From Dromaius novaehollandiae (Eukaryota > Chordata > Aves > Casuariiformes > Dromaiidae): 64,000 nucleotides of DNA. The position numbers and the translations under genes were made by a program. The stretch covers positions 25,649,001 to 25,713,000 of the forward strand of contig NC_088102.1 of assembly GCF_036370855.1 (NCBI RefSeq), given 5' to 3'. The notes beneath the pieces are model-generated. The model worked only from the letters and a program-made list of their open reading frames with translations. It made no database searches and had not been told where the DNA came from. This document shows positions 55,501 to 64,000 of the stretch, piece after piece; position 1 is the first letter of the stretch; every line of letters starts with the position of its first letter.

Positions 55501-58500
55501 AACTCTTGCCTCATTTTGGGAGAGGCATAGTTTTGTGTAAGAGGCTTTTACCCAGAGGATTTCCAAAGAAGGGTAGTGTCATCCTCCTTATATTGCAGAA
55601 AGGGAAACTGAATCATAGGTTGGCTGAAAGTCACACAGCAAACAAGCAGAAGAGTTGGCATGATCGTTTGGGGCCTATATGAAGACCGTTAGGTTTAGAT
55701 CAACTTTGTATTGCCATTTGATGCTTGAGTTTGGGTCTTCTACCAGGGAAACCAAGAAAAGGGTGGTTTCAAAAGTGAGTGTGAATCAGGATCTTGATGT
55801 GCTGCTGCTCATAGTTTTGTCTTTCCCTCCCAGCCCTCTCTGACACAGGGGTTAAAAACTATGCCCCGGAGCTGCGCAGACCAAAAGCCGAGTACAAGGT
55901 GAGCAGCCTGTGTTTGTAATGCTGAGACTGGAGAACTGCCTACTCTAAAGGTTTCATGGGAAGTGATTAATCACTATTTCAAACAGTAGAGGGCAATGCA
56001 GGGGATCAGACAGGGAGTGGCAAAAGGTAGAACCAGCCTCACAGTAATTTAGGCATTCTGTGCTTGTGCCCAGGTGAAGGGAGCTTTGGTTCCATGAGAA
56101 AGCATATTAGTTATTCTTTCTCTTAATGTCTTGCCCATCAGGCTCTGTGAAAGGAACTCTTAATAATGCCTTCCTGTAAGCTCCTTTCATGCTGGATCAG
56201 ATGCATTGGCATCATTTATATTCCTTAAATGAAACAGGAACCTACAGCCTTCTAAATCCCTTGTTCATGAATCACAGGAACACCCTGGTCAGGGAGAGCA
56301 CAAAGATGGAGTTCCAGTTGGCAGGAATGTCCTTCTCCCAGGTAGGCGGTGTTAGATATTGCCAAATCTCATGAGTTTCGGCACCCAGCGGATTTCTCCT
56401 GTCCCAGCCTAGTAGATGGGAGGATGTGGTTCTGTGTCCCCAGGTCCAGCCAGTAACAAGGCTGAGCCCATTCCCGATAAGCACATACACACACACACAG
56501 TACTAACAGAGCTGGCCGCTCAGATCAGCACAGACAGAAAACAGTGCCTTTACCAGCAGACACATAAACATACAGCACTCAGGCCTGATCCTGAGCCGCT
56601 TCACTGGCTGTTCAGGATTGAAGTCCACTAGCACAGTATACCCACACCATATGAATCTCTCCTGTAGCTGGTCTTAGACACCCAATCTATCTAGCAGCTG
56701 GCCCCCAGTCTCCTTCAGTTGTTGGCATCTAGATGCTCAAGCTCTTGTTGTTCGTTGTTTCACTCCAGTTGCTGGTACTTAGACCACTTATCCTGCGGAC
56801 TCGCTAAATGAGCCCGAAGTTCACTAGCATTCACACAAACACACACACTTGGAATAGAGAGGCCATCCACACAGAAGATAGTTAAAAATAAGGTTTAATA
56901 AGACTGTAAGATAGACTGCAGTGATTGAGTGCAGGGCTCAGTCAGACAAGCACACCAGCCTGCCACCTGTTTACATTCTGACCCCCTTTATCCCTTTTTC
57001 CCTCTACTTTCCCATGCTTGTTCCTCCCGAATTTACCTTGATCCCTCCCTTTCCATGCCTTTTGTCCTTCCCATGAGCATCCCATAATAAGGCTCACACA
57101 TTCCCACAATCCTCTTAAAACATCCCAAAATTCTCTTTCCCCTGCATCCGATATTAAGTCCTATACTTCTTTAGTTACGTTACATGGTGTTTGGGGAAAG
57201 TTTCTTTGGTTTACTCATATTGGCAGGTTTCATACAAGGGATAATGGTCTAATCCATCTTGTTTGATGGTAAATAGGAGTAGCCAAGTCGGTGTGCTCAG
57301 TTTGCACTGATTAGGTTACTGGGATTCTTTGTGCTGTCTGTGGTCATCTGATCCTCACCATGTCAGTGTATTTATGGTGACTACTCTTTAATCACATAAC
57401 CTAACAGGCAGCACTTCCTGAAAGCGCAACAGGAGAAATAAATGTTCCATGTTGTGTCCTGCTCTGTGCTCTGGTGCCTTCAGGAACAGTGAAACAGGAA
57501 GGAGGGGGGTCGTACAGCCCCATAAAAGCAGGCAGGGGTATGTAAGTGGAGTGGAACTAAGAAAGGAAAGCTAGCGTCAACTTTGAAATGGTGTCCTGAC
57601 AGTGACAGGCTGAGGAGCTGCCTTTGGCCAGAGGTGCTGGAGGGAGCGCCAGTGCTGAGGACATTTGACACTCAGCTATATAGTGACTTCAGAGACTCCT
57701 ATGCAATGGTTCCCTAATGGGGAGGGACTGGGTAAGGCCCTTTTTTCCCTAGATCTGGGATTTCAGTAAATGTTCAATGAATTTTAAGTTCAGTGTCTTT
57801 AGAGCCACCTTTTTGTACTCCCTTTCTCTGCCTCTTTTGAAGCAGAGTGCTGTATTACGACCACTTTTTGTAGGGCCTCACACAGACTTAGATTCCTGCT
57901 TAGAGTCTGAGTTCAGGCCTGGCTTGGGCACCCATTATCCAGTGCTTCCAGATCCTGGTGTCTTCAGGGGAAGAACTTTGCTTACTGTAGCATCTGTAGC
58001 ATATTACCTGAGGATAGTCTAGCTACAGGCTTCAGTGATGTTGTCACATTTGACTAGTCCTGTGTGAGTCCCCAAGCGCTTACCTAAGGCTGCTGGCCTT
58101 GTATTCTCCAGACTGGTGTGGAAGGCTCACCACGAGAAGTGTGTCTGAGTTGTGGTAAGAAACTGAATCCTTCTCTCTCAGTTCTGGGCTTGTCAAATTT
58201 GTGTGTATTTTGTTTGTCTTTCTGAAACCAACCTTGGAGCTTTAATTTGCAAGGAGGCTACCCTGTTGAAAGGCACTTCGTACAAAGGATGTGGTGCTGG
58301 ACCCTACCCAGGCAATAGAAAGACTCTCCTTTGACTTCTCAGCCTCTAGTATTCTCCACCAGCACGCAGACCCTGAGTGCACAGCATTCCCACTTGAAGA
58401 CTGTGAAGATGTATCCTCCTAATAATCTCCCTGCAGCAGCTGAATGAGAAGTCCAAGAAGTTATACCTGGGTCTGAGCCTCCCATGTGCAGAGTGCCCTT

Positions 58501-61500
58501 CGGGTACAGCAGGACAGCATGCGGGCATGTCCTTGAGTGGCTGGGTTTGGTTGCCCTGTCAGCAGAGACTGTCTCTGGGCCATCGCTCTGGTCCAGCACA
58601 AGTGAAAACCAGGTTGGAGCCTGCTAGAGTAATCAGGCCTCTGGAGGCTCAAAAGCTCTTTGTTCTTTTGTGGCAGGATTACAGCAGTGACTGGAGCCCC
58701 AAAGATACTGTCAGGCGAATGCAGAGGGGGAAGGTAAGGACCTTCCTCTTCCATCTACTTGCAAGAGGGGAGGGTGGGTGCTCCCAGACTGCTTTACACC
58801 TTCGCTGTGCTTCTGGCTGTGTCCAGGAGCAGGAAGGGGATCCCCGTTGCTTGAAGCACCTACCAGGGAGTGTGCTATGCCTGTCTATTGCTTTGCCAGC
58901 TGGCAGCACTGAGATCACCCTAGATCAAGAGCAGCAGGAGAGCTGCAGGGTTTTCTTGGGTTATTACTTGAGTTGTCCCCCACAGCTAGGCTCTGGCAGA
59001 AGGTATTTATACACCTGTGTTCTTCTCTGCCTTTTCCACTCTCTGAGGCTATGGAAAAAATCCAAGACTGTGGGGCTTTACTTCCTTTCTCAGTTGATGG
59101 CAAATCGAGGGAGGAAGACAAACAATTTTTATTACACTGGAGCTGGAATCTTAGTCTCAGCTGCCCCAGAATTTGCAGCAACCGCACAAGGAGCTTTGCA
59201 CAAAGGTAGCCACCAAGATATCCATAGCCCTTTAGAGTTGCTATTGAAGCTACCTCTCCTTATCAGCTGCCATATGGTTTTATTCTGCACGTGTCTTCTC
59301 AAATGGGGTAGTTGGACCAAAGGCTGAGATAGACCATGATTATGGGGTAAGAGGAAGGAAGTAAAAGTCTCGCAACTCCAGTTTTCCTCCATGGAAAGGG
59401 CCCTACAGAGTTCCCTCCTCCTGGCAGGGCTGGCAGTTTGTGGTGTGCAGGGAGTATGGCCTTGTTACAAGGGTGCTTGGGAGAACTCTGCATGCACAGT
59501 GTTTGCTGTCCTAGCCCAGGCAGTAGTGAGAGCTAATTCTGCAAACCCTGTGGACAGATTCCCAGGGATTATGCAGTGCATGGTTTCAACTCATAAAAAG
59601 TTCTCCAGTGGGTGGGAGGACAGTTATTCATGTTGCTGAAGGGGGAAGAATGGGTAGGATCTTGGGGCTTGGTTCAGCCTGGGGACTTGCCTGATCACCC
59701 GTATACCATCTTTTACCTCCTCTTTCACCAGGTCTGCTCTCTAGAGAGGTTCCGCTCCCTGCAGGATAAGCTGGTGCTCTTGGATGAAGCTGTGGCAGGG
59801 CATGATGGAAACATCATTACAGCGGTGAGTCCTGCTGGGGCCATATCCATATAGGGCTGGGACTTCCTCGGTGACCCCACAGAGGGCCCTTGTGTGAATG
59901 CAATCAATTGGCCATTTCATGCTGCAAGGTGAAGGATTGTTCTTTACTTAAAATCAAGAAGTTACCAAAGAGTGTCAAAGTTAAAGGCTGGGAAGCTGCA
60001 TATTCCTGCTGGCTTTTCTGCCACTCCATGGAATTCCTGTCAGGTGATAACAAGGAACCTGATCCTTCAGCTTTATAGATCTCTGCAGTAAGTTCTTGAA
60101 GGCCAAGGTTTAATCTGCTCATTGCAGTGCAGAAGACTTGGGGGATATTGCCAGCTTATCTGGCTTCCAGAGCATCATGCAGTAAGTGGGGCTGTGTCAG
60201 AGCATCCCTCATCCAGGTCTTTTAAGCCTTTCAATCTCCCAAATAAAGCTTTTTCTTTGTAAAACTTGGTCTCAATTACCTAAGATCTGGAGAATCCAGG
60301 CAGCTGTGGCCCTGCCTCATTGCTTGCCCAGTGTCCAGTAGGCAGCACAATTCACTTTAGTGCTGCAAGAGCTATGCCTTCAGAGGTCCTTTACAAAAGC
60401 TGTCTGTCTGTTTTAATTCTGATGAAGACTGATCTGTTCAGCTGAGGGCTGCCTCTCTGTGCTCACAGGTCCTGATATTCTTGAAACGGACACTAAGGAA
60501 AGGTAAGCGTGACCACAGTCAGGGTTTCTATGGTATGTTTCATTTAAAGGCAGAGGGGCTGGTTCTTTCACTGACTGCAAGTCAAGAAGAGAAAGCAGCT
60601 GGGGTATTGCTCCTTTACTGAGCATTAAATATCTGTGAGTGCAGTGAGTATAAAATGGGAGGGAAGTGATGATGCCCAAGAAGGCCCCAGAGAGGAGCTT
60701 TAACCACTGGTAGGAGATAGTAGTGATGGGGTGAATGAGAATGAATCTGGAGGGCTGTGAATTCAGCTGGCAGCCTGGTGAACAGGACACTTCTCCTGTC
60801 TCTAGGCCTCTAGGGCTGTGCTTTGAGGAGAGATGGGGTTGCTGGATCCCAGTAGTGGCTTGCAGCTCCATGCACTGTGCTTAGCCCCCCTGTGACTCGT
60901 TAGTGCTAACTTGCTTTACCCATGTGCATGTATCCCTCTCCCCCATAGAGATCTTGTTTCGGGAGTTGGAGGTGCGGCAGGTGGCCCTGTGTCATCTGAT
61001 CCATTTCCTCAAAGAGACGGGTGAGCAGAAGTTGCTTCTGGATCTGCTCAGGTGAGGCTCTTGCCCAGTCCTACGGCACAGCTGAGCGTGCTGCTAGGAA
61101 CCTGCCCCAGAACTAATGCTCCTTCCCTTTTGCAGGTTCCTGGACAGGACTGAGGAAGTTGCAGTGAGTATTCCCAGGAGCTGAAGCTCCCCTTCTTCAG
61201 TGAGGAGGGAGTACAGAGCATGGGAAGGGCAGGGAGAGGCTGGCAGCAGGGTGTCTGGTAGTTAGGGGAGAGCTTTGCATCCCGGTTCTGCTTTCTGGAG
61301 TCCTGTACCACCCAAACCCATGAGAACAAACTGTGCTTGTCTTCCCTCTCTCTCCAGCTGTCCCAGTACCGGGAGCATTTGAACATCCAGGATGTAGAAA
61401 AACGAAGGGAGTTTCTGAAAGGCTGCATCGGGTAAGAAAAAATGCAAGAGAATGAGCGAGATGTAGGTGCTTAACAGAAGGTGATAATAAAGAAAATGAG

Positions 61501-63967
61501 ACCCCTTCCCAGTGCGGTGCTGCAGCTTACATAGCTCCAGAGCTGATGCTGGTTTTGTATTGGGGGAGTGGGGTACTGTGAGATGCAATGTAAGTCAGAG
61601 AAGAATTTAGGATGATCACTACTCCAGCATCTTTTGCTGCTTACTTGGGGGCAAAGATGCTTCAGGGATCTTCTGAACACTGACTCTTCAGCTTGTGAAG
61701 GGTGAAAGCTTGGGTGCCTGTGCACTCAAGGAATCAGTAGTGTCAGCTTTAGGTTGCCCTTTGAGGAGTGCCAAATAATTTCTCTTTCTCTGGAGCCAGT
61801 GTAGGAGAAAGCCAGAAAGTGCAGTGGGTGGGGGGTTGGTGAGGCAGGAGATTGAGTACCTGCTAGCCCCTGTCAGGCTGGGGCTAGAGGGAGGCATTGC
61901 TTGCTGCATCCCCGTACACAGGGAGCACACTCAGCTATACTGTGTTAAGAGCTGCTGACAGTGTCTTCCTCTGTGTCTGGCCAGGCTACCATTTTCAGCT
62001 GAGGATACATCTCACATCCAAGACCATTACACCCTGCTGGAGAGACAGATAATCATTGAGGTACGAAATCCTCCCTGCTGGTCAGGAGATGACTGGGGCT
62101 GGCTGTGAGGTCCCCATCTGTCCCTAGCTCACAGCACTTTTTATGTAACCAGCCTGCCCTGACTAGTGTAGTTTAACTGTCATCAAAGCTGCTGCACCAG
62201 GCACATGTGTGAAATACCAGACCTGAGATTTCATGGCCTGTTGCGGGTGTGCTTGTGCATCACTTTCACAGCACTCTTTCTAGGTCTCTGCCCCACAGCT
62301 AGGTCAGGCAGCTGCCTTGAGTCATGCTCACCCTCTCTCTCTGCTTTTCCAGGCCAATGATCGGCACTTAGAGACAGCTGGGCAGTCAGAGATATTTCGG
62401 AAATACCCTCGCAAGGCCTCGATTCTCAACATGCCATTGGTGACCACTCTCTTCTACTCCTGTTTCTACCACTATACAGAGGCTGAGGTGAGGATGATGT
62501 GGGAGATGATAGGGGTTACATCTCATCCCTGTAGCCCTTAGTATGTGGGGTCCTTAAGCTTGGCGTGTTAATGAAGGAAGGGAGGGAGTGCATGCTTTCA
62601 TCCTTTAGAGGGACCTAGAGGAACCCAGCTTCCCTTGTGGGGAGAACCAAGCCAGAGAGCTAATGGGGTGGAATAGTTGCTCTCTACTCTGTGAGCTGTT
62701 CCCTCCTATGGCACTGGCATGAGCAACAAGCAGTGAAGACTTCTGTGGAGGGGAGATTTACCCTGTGTGAGGCAAGTGCTTTACAACAGAAGGCATCTGA
62801 ACCTCTCTCTTGGCCTCCCATGCTGAATTTGCACTGACTTGTCTACTCTCTCTAGGGGACATTCAGCAGCCCGACCAACCTGAAGAAAACGTTTAAGGTA
62901 TGGGACCCTCTGTGACTGCTATCCTGATGATGTGGCAGCACCAGCTGAAAATACAGGCAGCCAAGTTGAGTTAGCAAGGGGGCTGAGTAGGAGAAGTTTG
63001 AGGGGCTCAGCAGTGAGGCAAGGAGGGCAGTGCTGCATTCTCCCTGAGCAGAGCCATTCTGGAGGATCAGAAATGCAAGTGGGAGCTGTGTGGAGGCTTT
63101 CACTGTCCCACTGAGCAGGGGCTAGTGGACCTGAGCAGGGGCCCATCTCATGCCTTCTGCAGGGGCTGGCCCTGGCCTCACACAGCACCTTCCCTCCTTG
63201 CCTGGCTGTGGGCACAGGTCCTGCCAGGCTCAGAGGCAGGTGACATTCTTCTCCATCCCACACAGGCCCTCTGAGCTGTGCTATTGCTCTGACTGCAGCT
63301 CTCTGCCTTGCAGATTCCTGATAAGCAGTATGTGCTGACTGCCCTGGCTGCGCGGGCCAAGCTGCGAGCTTGGAACGATGTTGATGCCCTCTTCACCACC
63401 AAGGTAAGCTGGGGAAGGACTTGCTGGGAGCTTGATTCTCAGTGCTGATACCTGGCTTGTTCTGGAGTTACTGGACAGACTGGTTTTATTTCAGTGGGGC
63501 CCAGCATCTCTGCTGCAGGAGGTTGCAGCGACTTCCTCATAGGGCAACTTTGCCTGCATAAGACCTCTGCTGGGCCTGGCTCAGCTCTAACAACTGGGTC
63601 AGAGGAGGGGGCTGCCCTCATGCCTGGTTTGTAAAGGGTTCACTGCCAGTCTGAACCCAGGCACTGAGTGATGGGCTCTGCCAATGGTGCATGTGGTAAC
63701 AGGTGGAGAAAGTAGCCAGCAGCTGGAGAGTGATTTTATCCCCCCTCTTCTTTGAGGGCAAAAAGTCTCTTGCTTCCAACTTCAATCTATGGCAACCCTG
63801 TTCTCTGCTCTTATGCCTCTTCTGGCAGTGGCTGGAGGGATTGCTCTTAGAGTTAACACTGGGTTCGGCTCTGGTTTCAGAACTGGCTGGGCTATACCAA
63901 GAAGAAGGCACCCATTGGCTTCCACCGGGTGGTGGAGATCTTACAGAGGAACAATGCTCCTGTGCAG
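52451..63967 (+). CDS. VIPAS39: VPS33B-interacting protein VIPAS39/SPE-39 (span of 16 coding exons, 3' end outside window)
   Basis: The visible exons join in one frame to 420 codons; the human protein has about 493, so the last 70-odd lie beyond the window. With VPS33B the protein forms the CHEVI complex on recycling and late endosomes, needed for lysosomal and alpha-granule delivery and apical polarity. Human loss causes arthrogryposis-renal dysfunction-cholestasis syndrome. Landmarks are [20 protein letters not shown], a six-aspartate run in exon 3, [14 protein letters not shown], a serine-rich stretch at 65-125, [63 protein letters not shown] and [20 protein letters not shown]. The second half belongs to the Vps16 C-terminal family. 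The chosen start follows an acceptor directly and matches the family N terminus. Confidence 0.96.
53003..53102 (+). CDS. VIPAS39: VIPAS39 coding exon 2
   Basis: It encodes residues 32-64 plus one base ([15 protein letters not shown], six [13 protein letters not shown]). Acceptor tccgtag, donor gtaagt. Confidence 0.95.
53103..54418 (+). other. VIPAS39: VIPAS39 intron after coding exon 2
   Basis: This is 1.3 kb of AT-rich intron with no repeat or gene that I can name. Confidence 0.8.
54419..54562 (+). CDS. VIPAS39: VIPAS39 coding exon 3
   Basis: It encodes residues 65-112 plus one base, a serine-rich stretch from [15 protein letters not shown] to SYSLSSLFK. Acceptor ctgtcag, donor gtgagg. This region is poorly conserved but keeps the SYSLSS block. 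Confidence 0.92.
54563..55451 (+). other. VIPAS39: VIPAS39 intron after coding exon 3
   Basis: This is 0.9 kb of intron with no feature that I can name. Confidence 0.8.
55452..55490 (+). CDS. VIPAS39: VIPAS39 coding exon 4
   Basis: This small 39-base, phase 1-1 exon encodes residues 113-125 ([13 protein letters not shown]). Acceptor atttcag, donor gtaagt. Skipping would keep the frame. Confidence 0.9.
55834..55898 (+). CDS. VIPAS39: VIPAS39 coding exon 5
   Basis: It encodes residues 126-147 ([20 protein letters not shown], then YK). Acceptor ctcccag, donor gtgagc. Confidence 0.92.
55899..58676 (+). other. VIPAS39: VIPAS39 intron after coding exon 5
   Basis: This is the largest VIPAS39 intron in the window, at 2.8 kb. 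It holds a short (AC)n run near 56,483. The stretch at about 56,400-57,420 differs in texture from its surroundings and might derive from a retroviral long terminal repeat. No protein-coding remnant was seen. Confidence 0.7.
56400..57420. mobile_element. possible LTR-type repeat
   Basis: A purine-rich part with 'aaggtttaataagac' and 'tagactgcagtgattgagtg' is followed by a long pyrimidine-rich part with several 'cttgttcctccc' like phrases. This composition and wording recall avian endogenous retrovirus LTRs in one or the other orientation. I could not find matching target-site duplications or terminal TG/CA with confidence. Confidence 0.25.
58677..58733 (+). CDS. VIPAS39: VIPAS39 coding exon 6
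   Basis: It encodes residues 148-166 ([19 protein letters not shown]), codon-aligned. Acceptor tgtggcag, donor gtaagg. Confidence 0.94.
59732..59824 (+). CDS. VIPAS39: VIPAS39 coding exon 7
   Basis: It encodes residues 167-197 ([19 protein letters not shown] to GNIITA). Acceptor tttcaccag, donor gtgagt. Confidence 0.95.
60469..60502 (+). CDS. VIPAS39: VIPAS39 coding exon 8
   Basis: This small 34-base exon encodes residues 198-208 plus one base ([11 protein letters not shown]). Acceptor gctcacag, donor gtaagc. Confidence 0.92.
60949..61051 (+). CDS. VIPAS39: VIPAS39 coding exon 9
   Basis: It encodes residues 209-242 plus two bases ([18 protein letters not shown] to [10 protein letters not shown]). 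An internal gtgagc at 61021 is a cryptic donor, but the family sequence continues past it. Confidence 0.94.
61136..61163 (+). CDS. VIPAS39: VIPAS39 coding exon 10 (28-base exon)
   Basis: It encodes residues 243-252 ([10 protein letters not shown]), with the first arginine split across the junction. Acceptor ttttgcag, donor gtgagt. The preceding intron is only 84 bases long. Confidence 0.9.
61358..61431 (+). CDS. VIPAS39: VIPAS39 coding exon 11
   Basis: It encodes residues 253-276 plus two bases ([18 protein letters not shown] to KGCI). Acceptor ctctccag, donor gtaaga. Confidence 0.94.
61985..62060 (+). CDS. VIPAS39: VIPAS39 coding exon 12
   Basis: It encodes residues 277-302 ([19 protein letters not shown] to QIIIE). 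Acceptor ctggccag, donor gtacga. Confidence 0.95.
62353..62487 (+). CDS. VIPAS39: VIPAS39 coding exon 13
   Basis: It encodes residues 303-347 ([19 protein letters not shown] to CFYHYTEAE), codon-aligned. Acceptor cttttccag, donor gtgagg. Confidence 0.96.
62856..62897 (+). CDS. VIPAS39: VIPAS39 coding exon 14
   Basis: This 42-base, frame-neutral exon encodes residues 348-361 ([14 protein letters not shown]). Acceptor tctctctag, donor gtatgg. Confidence 0.93.
63314..63403 (+). CDS. VIPAS39: VIPAS39 coding exon 15
   Basis: It encodes residues 362-391 ([19 protein letters not shown] to ALFTTK). Acceptor gccttgcag, donor gtaagc. Confidence 0.96.
63881..63967 (+). CDS. VIPAS39: VIPAS39 coding exon 16 (last in window)
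   Basis: It encodes residues 392-420 ([20 protein letters not shown] to NNAPVQ), codon-aligned. Acceptor ggtttcag, donor gtgagc. At least one further exon with the stop must follow beyond 64,000. Confidence 0.95.
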
Positions 63968-64000
63968 GTGAGCAAGGAACTGCTGTGCTCAGGGTCAGAT

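Larger units (their letters stand above)
58734..63880 (+). other. VIPAS39: VIPAS39 introns after coding exons 6-15 (with exons between)
   Basis: The introns are short, from about 80 to 1000 bases, with GT/AG ends. Nothing else is recognised in them. A 266-codon open frame at 58527-59327 merely runs through one exon and its introns. Confidence 0.85.

Noticed and set aside
58527-59327. 266-codon plus-strand open frame across a VIPAS39 exon
   Set aside because: It reads the 57-base exon in frame with or beside intron sequence; splice sites and family similarity show only that exon to be coding.

Overview
This is nuclear DNA from a vertebrate, most likely a bird. The genes have short exons with GT/AG introns and CpG-island promoters. 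The recognisable repeats are CR1-type LINE remnants, with no Alu-like or L1-like sequence seen. Protein coding potential matches four neighbouring genes that sit together in human 14q24.3. Assignment to birds rests on CR1 dominance and compact introns; no species can be named.

Layout, left to right: (1) 1-703, a decayed sense-strand CR1 LINE fragment in the last intron of SPTLC2. (2) 4405-4524, the last coding exon of SPTLC2 (+), then a long 3' UTR to about 10,450. (3) ISM2 (+), six coding exons from 12437 to 32584; exon 1 lies in a CpG island and is followed by a 16 kb first intron. It encodes a 494-residue secreted protein with a signal peptide, an acidic middle, one thrombospondin type 1 repeat and an AMOP domain. 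(4) About 34.4-45.5 kb, tail-to-tail intergenic DNA between ISM2 and AHSA1 with several CR1-type relics. (5) AHSA1 (-), nine coding exons from 51720 down to 45785, an intact 340-residue HSP90 co-chaperone. (6) A shared CpG-island promoter between AHSA1 and VIPAS39, holding a good ZNF143-type site. (7) VIPAS39 (+), coding exons from 52451 to the window end; 420 codons are visible and the last part lies outside.

The four genes do not form a pathway: sphingolipid synthesis (SPTLC2), secreted signalling (ISM2), HSP90 activation (AHSA1) and endolysosomal trafficking (VIPAS39). AHSA1 and VIPAS39 probably share a promoter. All splice junctions given were read by eye from GT/AG sites and keep the reading frame throughout. 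I saw no CRISPR array, operon, phage or other prokaryote-like system, and no undescribed biological system. The most useful second looks are the divergent promoter, a CA-cored degenerate minisatellite in AHSA1 intron 1, the polypurine-coded glutamate runs of ISM2 and the LINE relics.
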